Shown here: positions 41,879 through 55,275 of the stretch, in pieces
Position numbering within the stretch: the first letter of the stretch is position 1
How the letters are laid out: every line of letters starts with the position of its first letter
Assembly (NCBI RefSeq): GCF_001984175.1
Contig: NZ_MTQP01000042.1
Location: forward strand, 1 to 64,000
DNA from: Saccharothrix sp. ALI-22-I
GTDB taxonomy: Bacteria; Actinomycetota; Actinomycetes; Mycobacteriales; Pseudonocardiaceae
Direction: 5' to 3'
Length of the DNA stretch: 64,000 nt
Made by a program: the position numbers and the translations under genes
The notes under the pieces: model-generated
What the model was told of the DNA's origin: nothing
What the model saw: the letters and a program-made list of their open reading frames with translations, nothing else
The model's database searches: none

Positions 41879-44752
41879 TTACCGGTGTTGCCCGGCCTTC
41901 CCCCGCGCCCGCAGCGCCTCCTGCCGTGCCCTCCCCCGTTCGGCGGCGTCCGGCGCGGTCTCCAGGGGCGCGCCGGTGATGTGTGCGGCCATCGCGCGCA
42001 CGGTCGGGTGCCGGAACAGGTCGATCACGCTGATCTGCCGGTCGAACGCCACCCTCAGCTGCTCGCACAGCCGCACGAGCAGCAGCGAGTTACCGCCCGC
42101 GTCGAAGAAGTTCTCCTGCGCGCCGACCGTGCGGCCGAGGACGGCGGTCCACGCGCGGGTGATGGTCTGCTCGGCGTCGGTGAGCGGCAGTTCCTCACCG
42201 GCCTGGTCCGGTGTCTCCGCCAGCAGGCGCAGGATGCCGGCGCGGTCCGGTCGGCCGCTGGGCAGCACGGGCAGGGTGTCGACGGCCTGCACGCGTGACG
42301 GGACCGTGTAGTGCGGCAGCCGTTCGGCCAGCCAGTCACGCAGGCCGGTCGCGGACATCCCTTGTCGCACGACGGCCACCGCGTTCTCGCTGTCGAGCGC
42401 ACACGCCCGCCGCACGGCCGGGTGGGTGAGCAGGGTCGACTCGACGGCGTCCAGGTCGACCCTGCCGACGCGCCGGAGCACGCGCAGGGTGCCGTCCGGT
42501 GAGCGTCGGGCGAGGTCGCCTGTGGCGAAGATCCGCCCGTCCGGGTCGAACGGGTCGGGCCGGAACCGTTCGGCGGTCTCGTCGGGCTGGTCGAGGTAGC
42601 CGTGCGCGAGATGGTGTCCGCCGATGTGCAGCTCGCCGACCGCACCGGGCGGGATCGGGCGCAACCGGTCGTCCAGCACGTACGCCCGCACCCCGGGCAG
42701 TGGCCGGCCGTTCACGAGGGCGACGGAGGTCTCTGCGGTGGCGTAGAGGTCGATGAACTCGCGGTCCGACAGGGCTTCGCGCAGTGACGCGGGCGGTTCC
42801 GCGCCGGTCGTGACGATCGTGCGCACGGAGTCCGGCAGCCGTCCGGCGACGTGCAGTTCGGCGATCGACGCCGGGGTGTCGAACAGGGCGGAGCCGGGGC
42901 CGAGCGTGCCGCCGTTGGCCAGGGGCGCCAGGATCTCGAACATCGTCGCCGCCCCGGCGAGCGACCCGGACATCGGCCACGACGTGATGTCTTTCCAGCG
43001 CAGGGAGTTCGCGAACGCCCGGTGCCCGATGACGACCGCTTGGGGGTCGTCACCAGCGGTGTGCAGCACGAACGCCGCATCAGCCGGCGCCACGGCGGAC
43101 GTGACCTCGCGGGCGGGCCACGGCTCCAGCCGCAGCACGGGCATCGGCGACGACGCGAACACCGGCTCGGCCCGTTCGTCGGCCAGCACGACCGCCAGGT
43201 CGTACTCCTCCGCCATGGCCCGCAACAGGTGCGCGGGCAACGCCGGGTCCAGCGGCACGCACACCCCACCCGCCGTCAACACACCGAGCACGACGGCGGG
43301 CAGCGCGGCGGACTTCGCCACACACACCCCGACCCGCGCCTCCGGCTTCACGCCGAACTCGCTCAGCCGCCCGGCGACACCGGCCACGACCTCGGCCAAC
43401 TCGCGGTAGGTCCACCGCTGGTCGGCGTCCACCGCTATCGCGTCCGGCCGTTCCGCGACCTGTTGCGCGAACAGCTCGTGCACACATCGCTCCAGCGGCG
43501 CGTCCAAGACCGTCCGCTGGTCGACACCGGCCGCCCGCAGCTCCGACACCCGGAGGTCGGGGTTCTCCCCCACGTGCCGGAGCACGACCTCCAGCCGCTC
43601 CAGCATCGAGTCGACAGTGGACTCCTCGAACAAGTCCTGCCGGTAGTCGAACACCGCCTCCAACCCCTGTGCGGTCTCGACCAGCCCGATGCTCAGCTCG
43701 ACCTTCATGCTGTCCAGCCGCATGTCCCGCCGGGTGAACGCGGCCTCGCCGACGACCTGCGGCGCGGCCTCCAGGTCGTGGCTGAACATCACCTGGAACA
43801 GCGGGTGGTAGCTGGGGTCGCGCACCACGGCGAGCTTCGCCAGCACGTCCTCCAGCGGCAGGTCCGGGTGCTCGTGCGCGTCCAGCACATCGTTGCGCAC
43901 GCGGCGCAGCACGTCGGTGAACGTGGGGTCGTCGCCGAGTTCGGTGCGCAGCACCACCGGCTTGACCAGGTACCCGATGAGCCCCGTGTGCGCTGAGCTG
44001 TCCCGTCCGGACAACGCCATGCCCATCAGCACGTCGTCGTTGCCGTAGTGGGCCAGCACGACGTCACAGGCGGCCTTGAGCGCCATGTACGTCGTGGCCC
44101 GCCCGCGCCGCCCGACCTGCCGGATGCGGTCCAGCACGTCGGCCGGGATCAGCCGGGTGCGGCGGGCCGCCCGGTGGTCGGTGGCCATCGGCCGCGGCCC
44201 GGTGGTGGGCAGGTCGATGACGACCGGGGCGCCCGCCAGCCGACGGGTCCAGTAGTCGCGGTCGTCACCGGCGGGCGGCAGTTCGCCGAACCGCACCGGC
44301 AGGTCCGGCAGCGCCTCACCGCCGTACAGCGCGACCAGCTCGGCCATGAACACGCCCAGCGACAGGCCGTCGATGGCGATGTGGTGGACGTTCACCACGA
44401 GCCGGTGCCGGTTCGGCCCCAGTCGCAGCAACAGGACCCGGAACGGCGGCGCGGCGGCCAGGTCGAACGGCTCCTGCCCGAACCGGTGCCCGGTCTCCTC
44501 GTCGCCGTCCACCGCGGACAGCTCGATCGGCACGACCGGTTCGACCACGTGAGCGCCGTCCTCGACGCGGGACCGCAACGGCTCGTGCCGCCGGATGATC
44601 CCGGTCAGGCACCGGCCGAGCAGCCCGACGTCCAGCGGGCCGTCGATGTCGACCGCGAACGGGTGGTTGAAGAACGGGTCGCCCGGTCGGATGCGCGACA
44701 GCGTCCAGAGCCGCTGCGCGGCGGGCGACAAGGGGAACCGGTCAGAGCTCAC
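41879..44752 (-). CDS. NRPS module C-A(degenerate)-PCP
   Basis: 957 residues. The condensation domain (1-430) has an intact VVNVHHIAIDGLSLG (HHxxxDG). The A-domain region (430-850) keeps its fold but not its chemistry. A3 reads AAFVLHTAGDDPQAVVIGHR instead of the TSGSTGxPKG loop, A5 is YATAETS, A8 lacks QVKIRG and A10 is LPSGRPDRA without the Lys. The PCP is intact with LGGNSLL-type NFFDAGGNSLLLVRL (Ser ~889). So it cannot activate its own amino acid. It overlaps the MFS gene by 11 bases; DpgC follows 26 bases later and the free A domain after that. Confidence 0.88.
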   Translation of the reverse strand: MSSDRFPLSPAAQRLWTLSRIRPGDPFFNHPFAVDIDGPLDVGLLGRCLTGIIRRHEPLRSRVEDGAHVVEPVVPIELSAVDGDEETGHRFGQEPFDLAAAPPFRVLLLRLGPNRHRLVVNVHHIAIDGLSLGVFMAELVALYGGEALPDLPVRFGELPPAGDDRDYWTRRLAGAPVVIDLPTTGPRPMATDHRAARRTRLIPADVLDRIRQVGRRGRATTYMALKAACDVVLAHYGNDDVLMGMALSGRDSSAHTGLIGYLVKPVVLRTELGDDPTFTDVLRRVRNDVLDAHEHPDLPLEDVLAKLAVVRDPSYHPLFQVMFSHDLEAAPQVVGEAAFTRRDMRLDSMKVELSIGLVETAQGLEAVFDYRQDLFEESTVDSMLERLEVVLRHVGENPDLRVSELRAAGVDQRTVLDAPLERCVHELFAQQVAERPDAIAVDADQRWTYRELAEVVAGVAGRLSEFGVKPEARVGVCVAKSAALPAVVLGVLTAGGVCVPLDPALPAHLLRAMAEEYDLAVVLADERAEPVFASSPMPVLRLEPWPAREVTSAVAPADAAFVLHTAGDDPQAVVIGHRAFANSLRWKDITSWPMSGSLAGAATMFEILAPLANGGTLGPGSALFDTPASIAELHVAGRLPDSVRTIVTTGAEPPASLREALSDREFIDLYATAETSVALVNGRPLPGVRAYVLDDRLRPIPPGAVGELHIGGHHLAHGYLDQPDETAERFRPDPFDPDGRIFATGDLARRSPDGTLRVLRRVGRVDLDAVESTLLTHPAVRRACALDSENAVAVVRQGMSATGLRDWLAERLPHYTVPSRVQAVDTLPVLPSGRPDRAGILRLLAETPDQAGEELPLTDAEQTITRAWTAVLGRTVGAQENFFDAGGNSLLLVRLCEQLRVAFDRQISVIDLFRHPTVRAMAAHITGAPLETAPDAAERGRARQEALRARGKAGQHR

Positions 44753-45963
44753 TGGTCGCCTCCACGCGGGTCGCTCGGCGGACGGGGATCGCGAACACCA
44801 GGGCGCACACCAGCAACGCCAGGCCCGCGTAGACGATGGAGTCGGCGATGCCCGGCCACGACGCGGTCAGCCCGCCCAGGGCCACCCCGACGACCATGCT
44901 GGTGATCATCACCGAGTTGAGCAGCCCGACGCCGCGACCGCGCAGCACCTCGGGCAGGTCGCGCAGCACGGTGTTCGCGATCGGCACCTGGAACAGGCTG
45001 GACCCGAGCCCGGCCAGCAGGCACCAGACGACCACCGACGTGAACCCGAGCTGGCCGCGCAGCCATTCCGTGGGCGCGAGCGCCGCCAGCGACAGCCCGA
45101 ACAACGCCACCGTGACCAGCAGCAGCCCGCGCACCGGATATTTGCGGACCATCATCGGTCCCAGCAGCGCGCCGAGCACCGCGCCGCCGCCGAACAACGC
45201 GTGCGCGAGCCCGTACTCGGCGGGCGGCAGGCCGAACACGGTCAGCAGCTGGGCGTTGAAGTTGGTGGTGAACAGGCCGAGCACGATCATCATGGGCACC
45301 AGGAACGCGAACAGGAACCGCAGCGTCGGCACCCGCAGCACCTCACGCAGCCCTTCGCGCAGCGCGGCCCAGTACCGCTGAGGCTCCCCAGCCGAAACAG
45401 GCACCTTCTTCAGCACGCCCATGCTGCCCAGCAGCACCGCCGAGACCGCGAACGTAGCCGCGTTGATCACCAGCACGGCGGGCACGCTGCCCAGCGCGAT
45501 CAGCAGGCCGCCCAGCGCCGGGCCGACCAGGTTGAGGGTGTGGTTGGTGCTCTGGAACAGCGCCACCGCCGACGGGATGCTGTGGTTGCCCACGATCGCC
45601 GGGATGGCGGCGATCCGCGCGGTCTCGAAGAACGTCTTGCCCAGACCTTCCAGGAAGATCAGCGTCAGCAGCAGCCAGGACGAGCCCAGAGCCGGGATCA
45701 TGGCCAGCACGATCACCACCCGGGCCAGGTCGGACCCCACCAGCAGCACCCGCTTGGGCAGCCGGTCGGTGAGCGGACCGGCGAACACGCCCAGCACGCC
45801 GGTCGGCAGCAGCTGCGCGATGATCACCAGCGCGATCAGCGCGGCGGGCGCGTCGGTGAGCGTCGCGGCGACGTAGATCAACGTGATCCGGGCCATCGCG
45901 TCACCGAGGAACGACGCCACCACCGCGAACCAGTAGCGGATGTAGGTGCTGTCCTTGAGCAGT

Positions 45964-45971
<8 letters not shown>
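44742..45971 (-). CDS. MFS exporter of the NRPS/PKS cluster
   Basis: 409 residues with twelve predicted transmembrane helices. The motif-A-like loop GPLTDRLPKRVLLVGSDLAR follows helix 2, and FALSLAALAPT-type helix pairs mark the second half. It resembles the MFS_3/enterobactin-exporter (EntS-like) group often found inside siderophore and peptide clusters. It overlaps the NRPS genes on both sides (8 and 11 bases), so it is part of the operon and probably exports the product, also giving self-resistance. Confidence 0.85.
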
Positions 45972-49913
<3,942 letters not shown>

Positions 49914-49917
<4 letters not shown>

Positions 49918-51104
49918 GGTCGGGCTCCTCGGTAGCGGTCCTTGAGCTCGGTCAGCTGCCGCAGCCCGGCGAGCACGGTCTCCGGTTCGAGGCCGAAGTC
50001 GACCAGGCACGCGGCCTCGTCCACGCCCAGGTCGACCAGGTCCTCCACCAGTGACTCGCCTTTGTCCGGCGTGCCCAGCAGCGCCAGGCTCTCGAAGTAG
50101 CGGTCGAAGGTCGCGGCCAGCATCGCCTCGCGGCCGGCGTCGTCGAGCTCGTTGTACTGGCTGTCGAAATTGCCCTGCTGGGCCAGGAAGGTCCGCAGGT
50201 AGCCGATAAGCGGTTCGCGGACCTGCTCGCGCACCTCGTCCTCGTCCGCACCGAGGAACGTGTGCACCATCGCGGTGACCCGGCCGTCGCTGTGCCCGGC
50301 CTCCTTCAACGCCTCGCGGTACGCGGTGATCTTGTCCCGCAGGTCGGCGGGGCGTTGTGCGACCAGGCCGGTCAGCACGTTGGCGCCGATCTCACCGGCC
50401 CGGACGAAGGTGTCGACGCTGCCCTGCGAGGAGATCCACAGCGGCAGCCGGGACTGGCGCGGCCGGGGCAGAGTGCGCACCGGAACACCGTCCACGTCGA
50501 CCGTTTCCCCGGCCCACAGCCGTTGCACGAGCTCGATCGCGTCGAACATGTCGTCCTTGCGGGCGGCGTACCGCGCCCTGCCGCCGGGAGCGATCACGAA
50601 GTCGTCGGGGTGCCAGCCGGACGCGCATGCGATCGCCACCCGTCCGCCGGACAGGTTGTCCACGACCGACCACTCCTCGGCCAGCCGCACCGGGTGGTGC
50701 AGCGGCACGGCGACGCTGCCCGCGCGGATCTGGATGCGCTCGGTGCGCACCGCGATGGCGGCGGCCAGCACGGACGGGTTCGGGTACAGGCCGCCGAAGT
50801 CCACGAAGTGCCGTTCGGGCACCCAGATCGCGGAGTAGCCGTTGCGGTCGGCGTACTCGGCGCTGTCCAGCAGCAGCCGGTAGTTGTCCGGCCGCTGCAC
50901 CGACCCGTCACCGGAGAAGAAGAACAGGCTGAAGTCCATGGTGCTGGACCCGCGCCGGGTGCGCCGGGGCGGTTTCGGTGTCGGCCTCGCGGTCGGTGCT
51001 TTGACGTCCCGCTCCCGCATCGCGCGTTCCAGCGCCTCGCGCCGGGTCGGGCTCAATGAGGACAGCCGCTGCTGCAACTGCCGGAGGCGTTGTTCGTCAG
51101 ACAT
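49914..51104 (-). CDS. Free-standing MupA-type FMN monooxygenase (luciferase-like)
   Basis: 396 residues from ATG 51104, overlapping the PKS stop by 8 bases. Residues ~57-370 are the natural-product luciferase-like monooxygenase domain (DFSLFFFSGDGSVQRPDNYR, WVPERHFVDFGGLYPNPSVL, AIACASGWHPDDFVIAPGG, LPLWISSQGSVDTFVRAGEI). Members are usually built into NRPS/PKS proteins and hydroxylate carrier-bound acyl chains. The first ~55 residues (RLRQLQQRLSSLSPTRREAL, then a Pro/Arg linker) look like an NRPS inter-domain linker or docking helix. So it probably works on the ACP of the preceding PKS. Confidence 0.85.
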
Positions 51105-54100
51105 CCCCGTCACCCTTCAGCCGGGCCTCGACCTCGTCCGGGGACAGGTTCTCGATCTCCCGCAGCAGCGCGTCGAACTCGTCAAGGCCGATCGACTCCA
51201 CCTGGTGCGCCCGGATCGCGGCGGCCAGGCCGGTCACCGTCGGCGCCTCGAAGATCGCGCTCATCGGCAGGTCGCCGTGCAGCGAGCGGAGTCGGGACAC
51301 GATCTGGATGGCGAACAGCGAGTTGCCGCCCAGCTCGTAGAAATCGTCGTCCGGGTCGATCCGGGCCACGCCGAGCGTCTCCTGCCAGACCGTCGCCACG
51401 CCGCGTGCGACCTCGTCGTCCGGCCAGACCTGTGCCGGGTCCCAGTCGGCGTCCGCGCCGGTGCCGTCGTTCAGCGAGGCCATGAAGGCGGACGCGGTCA
51501 GCCCGTCCTTGGCCGCCAACGTCTCCTGGAAGTCCACTGTGGACACGATCAGCCGGTGGTGGCCGCCGGCCAGCGCGGCACGGGCGATCGCGACACCTTC
51601 GACGGCCGTGATGCCCTCGGCCACGCGCTGTCGGCGGAACCGTTCGCGCACGTCCGGCAGGTCGGCCATGTGCTGTTCGAGCCAGTCGTCCCAGGACCAC
51701 TGCGCCCAGTCGATCACCAACCGGCCGCGGGCGGGCGCGAAGGCGTCCAGGAAGGCAGCCGACGCGCAGTTCTCCACCTGCCCGAAGCCGCCCAGGACGC
51801 CGGTGGTGGAGCCGCACAGCAGCACGAAGTCCACGTCCGGCAGCAGTTCGTCCAGCAGCAACGTGGACGCCACGTGCGCGGACAGCACTTTCTCGGCCTG
51901 CTCACGGGTCTTGAGGGCGATGAGTCCCGAGCCCCTGGTGTCCGCAGCGTGCACGACTCCGCGCACGTCGTGCTGCCGGGCCACGTCGGCGATGTGCTCG
52001 GGTTCGGCGGTGACCACCTTCGCGCCGGCCTTCGTCATGTCCTCCACGAACGCCCGGCCGAGTTCGCTGTCCGAGCCCGTCACCAGGTAGGTCGCGCCTT
52101 CCTGCCACGGTTGGGCCTCCGGCAGCTCGACCGGGGCGTACGACCTGGTCCAGCGCCTGCCGTCGCGATAGGCGACCTGGTCTTCGCTCTGGTCGGCGGA
52201 GAGTTCGGTGAGCAGTTGATCGACCAGCCGTCGCCGGTCGTCATCGTCCAGGGGCAGGGTCACGTCCACGCAGTGGCACGACACGTGCGCGTACTCCTGC
52301 GCGATCACGGTCGCCGCGCCGAGCGCGGTCGCGCGTTCGGGCAGGACGACCGGGCCGATGTCCTGGAGGTCGTTGGTCAGCACGTCGATCCGGACCGGGT
52401 CCGAGCCGAGGCTCCGCACCACGTCCAGCAGGCTGTGGAACCCGTCGTCCTGGCTCGTGCGGTACCGCGTCGCCGCGTCGGCTTGGTGGTCTTGTCGGAT
52501 GCTGCGCGCGTGCACCACGCGGTCGTGCCGCGCGTCCGGCACGTCACCGCCCGGCGGCACCACCGTCACCTCCCCCGGCAGTTCTGCGGCGAGCGCGTCC
52601 GCCACACCGAGATCATCGGCGAGCACGAGCCACTTGGCGGGTTCGAGCGAGGCGCGTTTCGGCGGCGACGGTAGCCACACGGGAGCCGACACCCACCGCT
52701 CCGGTGCCCGACGGCTCGCCTTCGCAACCGGCGTGACCAGGTGTTCACGTCGTTCGAAGGGGTAGGTCGGCAGCGGGACGCGCAACCGGCGTTCGCCCGC
52801 GTACAGGGCCGCCCAGTCCACTTTGCCGCCGTGCTCCCAGACCGACGCGACGGCCTCCAGCGCCGTCCGCGCCTCCGGCTCGCCGCGCCGCAGCGTGACG
52901 GCCGTGGCGGGACGCGCGGCGTTCGCCCGCGCCAGTCCACTGAGGACAGCACCCGGTCCGACCTCGACCAGCACGGCGTCACCGCGGGCCAGGATCGTGC
53001 TCAAGCCGTCCGCGAACCTGACCGGCTGCCGGGTGTGCGACACCCAGTACTCCGGGTCGACGGCCTGCTCGTCGGTGATCCAGGTCCCGGTCAAGTTCGA
53101 CACGAACGGCAGCCGCGGCTTGGCCAGGACGGCTCTGCGCAGCGCACTGGCCAGGTCCGGCAGGACCGGGTCGACCATGGCGGTGTGGAAGGCGTGCGAC
53201 GTCGGCACGTCCTTGACCACCAAGCCCTTGCCGGTCAACAGCTCGCGTGCCTCGGCGATCGCGTCCTCGGTGCCCGCGACCACGCACGAGCCCGGCGCAT
53301 TGACCGTCGCGACCGTCACCAGACCGGCCAACTCGGCGTCGGCGGCGGCCTCGTCCAGCGGCACGGCGAGCATCCGGCCGGGCGGCAGCTCCTGCATCAG
53401 CACCGCCCGCGTCGCCACCACGCGCAGCGCGTCGGGCAACTCGAACACCCCGGCCAGGCACGCGGCGACGAGTTCGCCCAGGCTGTGCCCGATCATGGCG
53501 TCCGGCCGCACGCCCCACGATCCCAGCAGCTTGGCCATCGCGTAGTCGACGCTGAACACGGTGGGCTGAGTGCGCAGCGTGGACCGCAGGTCGTCACCGC
53601 GGAACGCGACCTCGCGCACATCCCAGCCCAGGTGCGGGCGCAGCAGCGCGGCACACTCGTCCAGCGCGTCGCGGAACACCGGCTCGTCCCGGTACAGCTC
53701 CTCGCCCATGCCGGTGTACTGGCTGCCCTGGCCGGGCAGCAGGAACACGACCGAGGGCTCGCCGGCTTCGGTCCGCAGCGGACGGGTCAGCGCACGCAGG
53801 GCGGTGTCCCGACCGTCCGCGACCACCGCGCGCCGATGGCTGAACGCCACTCGCCCCACTTGGAGCGTGTACGCGGCGTCGGCCAGGTTCACGTCACCGG
53901 CCAGGTGGTCCGCCAGCCGCCGGGACGCCTCGTCCAGAGCGGTCGTGGTGCGTGCGGAGACCGGCAACACCTGCCACCGCCGCCTGGGCGGGTCGGCTCG
54001 CGGCACGGGCGCGGCCTGCACCACCACGTGCGCGTTCGTGCCGCCGATACCGAACGAGCTGATCCCGGCGCACGGCGGGTGCGCGGCCTCGGGCCACGGC

Positions 54101-55275
54101 ACGGGTTCGGCGTTGACCCGGAACGGCACCGCGTCGAGCTCGGGGTTCGGCCGCCGGAAGTGCGCGGTGGGCGGCACAACCCGGTGTTCCAAGGCCAACG
54201 CGACCTTGATCAGCCCGGTCACGCCCGCCGCCGCGTCCAGGTGACCGACGTTGCCCTTGACCGAGCCGAGCAGCCCCGGTTCGGCCCGTGATCCGAACAC
54301 CTCGGCCAGCGCCCGGGCCTCGATCGGGTCACCCAGCGGTGTCGCGGTGCCGTGCGCCTCGATGTACTGGATCATGCCCGGCTCGACGCCCGCCACGGCC
54401 AGCGCCTCACCGATCGCGGCCACCTGCCCGGTCGTGGACGGCGCGGTGAAGCCGATCTTGTTCGAGCCGTCGTTGTTCACCGCCGAGCCCAGCACCACGG
54501 CGTGGATGTGGTCACCGTCGCGCACCGCGTCGGCCAGCCGCTTGAGCACCACCACACCGACGCCGTCACCGGACGCGGTACCGGTGGCGTCCGCGTCGAA
54601 CGGGCGGCAGCGGCCGTCCGTGGAGTGGATGCCGCCCTCCTCGTGCAGGTGCCCGCGCGGCCCGAGCAGCCGGATCGCCGCGCCGCCCGCCACCGCCAAG
54701 TCGCACTCCAGCGTCAGCAGGCTCTGGCACGCCAGGTGCACCGCGACCAGCGACGACGAGCACGCGGTCTGCACCGTCATGCTGGGCCCGGACAGGTTGA
54801 GCTTGTAGGACACCCGGGTCGCGGCCATGCTCGGATCGTTGCCGATCCGGACCTGCATCGGGTGCGCGAAATCGTTGTCCGCCAGGCGTTCCGCCAGGTA
54901 GGTGGCGGCGGAGATGCCCGCGAACACGCCGGTGCGGTCCGTCGGTGACGGGTGTCCGGCGCGTTCCAGCGCCTCCCAGGCGCATTCCAGCAGCAGCCGC
55001 TGCTGCGGGTCGGTGACGTCGGCCTCGGTCCGGGTGAGGCCGAAGAACTCGGCGTCGAACAGGCCGAAGTCGGCCAGCGTGTGGGCGCTGTGGACGTAGG
55101 ACGAGTCGTCGACCAGGTCTTGGGGAACGCCGGCGGCGAGCAGTTCCTCAGCGGTGTACCGGCTGACGCCGTCCTCGCCCGCGACCAGCATCGACCAGAA
55201 CCGGTCGAGGTCCGGCGCTCCGGGGAAGCGCCCGCTCATCCCGATGACGGCGACGCCGTCGAGGTCGTCGTTCAT
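51097..55275 (-). CDS. PKS module KS-AT-KR(inactive)-ACP
   Basis: 1392 residues. KS: VQTACSSSLVAV (Cys ~172), IEAHGTATPLGD, VKGNVGHLDAAAG. AT: GHSLGELVAACLAG with SHAFH, the malonyl-CoA signature. The KR-like region (~900-1250) has lost its NADPH loop (LVTGSDSELGRAF) and the catalytic Tyr and Asn (GQVENCASAAFLDA where GQxxYaaaNaFLDa is expected), so the beta-keto group should stay. ACP: DDFYELGGNSLFAIQIVSRL. It accepts the aminoacyl chain of the upstream A-PCP protein (4-base overlap) and adds one malonyl unit. The C-terminal ~25 residues are acidic and helical, a likely docking tail. Confidence 0.92.
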   Translation of the reverse strand: MNDDLDGVAVIGMSGRFPGAPDLDRFWSMLVAGEDGVSRYTAEELLAAGVPQDLVDDSSYVHSAHTLADFGLFDAEFFGLTRTEADVTDPQQRLLLECAWEALERAGHPSPTDRTGVFAGISAATYLAERLADNDFAHPMQVRIGNDPSMAATRVSYKLNLSGPSMTVQTACSSSLVAVHLACQSLLTLECDLAVAGGAAIRLLGPRGHLHEEGGIHSTDGRCRPFDADATGTASGDGVGVVVLKRLADAVRDGDHIHAVVLGSAVNNDGSNKIGFTAPSTTGQVAAIGEALAVAGVEPGMIQYIEAHGTATPLGDPIEARALAEVFGSRAEPGLLGSVKGNVGHLDAAAGVTGLIKVALALEHRVVPPTAHFRRPNPELDAVPFRVNAEPVPWPEAAHPPCAGISSFGIGGTNAHVVVQAAPVPRADPPRRRWQVLPVSARTTTALDEASRRLADHLAGDVNLADAAYTLQVGRVAFSHRRAVVADGRDTALRALTRPLRTEAGEPSVVFLLPGQGSQYTGMGEELYRDEPVFRDALDECAALLRPHLGWDVREVAFRGDDLRSTLRTQPTVFSVDYAMAKLLGSWGVRPDAMIGHSLGELVAACLAGVFELPDALRVVATRAVLMQELPPGRMLAVPLDEAAADAELAGLVTVATVNAPGSCVVAGTEDAIAEARELLTGKGLVVKDVPTSHAFHTAMVDPVLPDLASALRRAVLAKPRLPFVSNLTGTWITDEQAVDPEYWVSHTRQPVRFADGLSTILARGDAVLVEVGPGAVLSGLARANAARPATAVTLRRGEPEARTALEAVASVWEHGGKVDWAALYAGERRLRVPLPTYPFERREHLVTPVAKASRRAPERWVSAPVWLPSPPKRASLEPAKWLVLADDLGVADALAAELPGEVTVVPPGGDVPDARHDRVVHARSIRQDHQADAATRYRTSQDDGFHSLLDVVRSLGSDPVRIDVLTNDLQDIGPVVLPERATALGAATVIAQEYAHVSCHCVDVTLPLDDDDRRRLVDQLLTELSADQSEDQVAYRDGRRWTRSYAPVELPEAQPWQEGATYLVTGSDSELGRAFVEDMTKAGAKVVTAEPEHIADVARQHDVRGVVHAADTRGSGLIALKTREQAEKVLSAHVASTLLLDELLPDVDFVLLCGSTTGVLGGFGQVENCASAAFLDAFAPARGRLVIDWAQWSWDDWLEQHMADLPDVRERFRRQRVAEGITAVEGVAIARAALAGGHHRLIVSTVDFQETLAAKDGLTASAFMASLNDGTGADADWDPAQVWPDDEVARGVATVWQETLGVARIDPDDDFYELGGNSLFAIQIVSRLRSLHGDLPMSAIFEAPTVTGLAAAIRAHQVESIGLDEFDALLREIENLSPDEVEARLKGDGDV

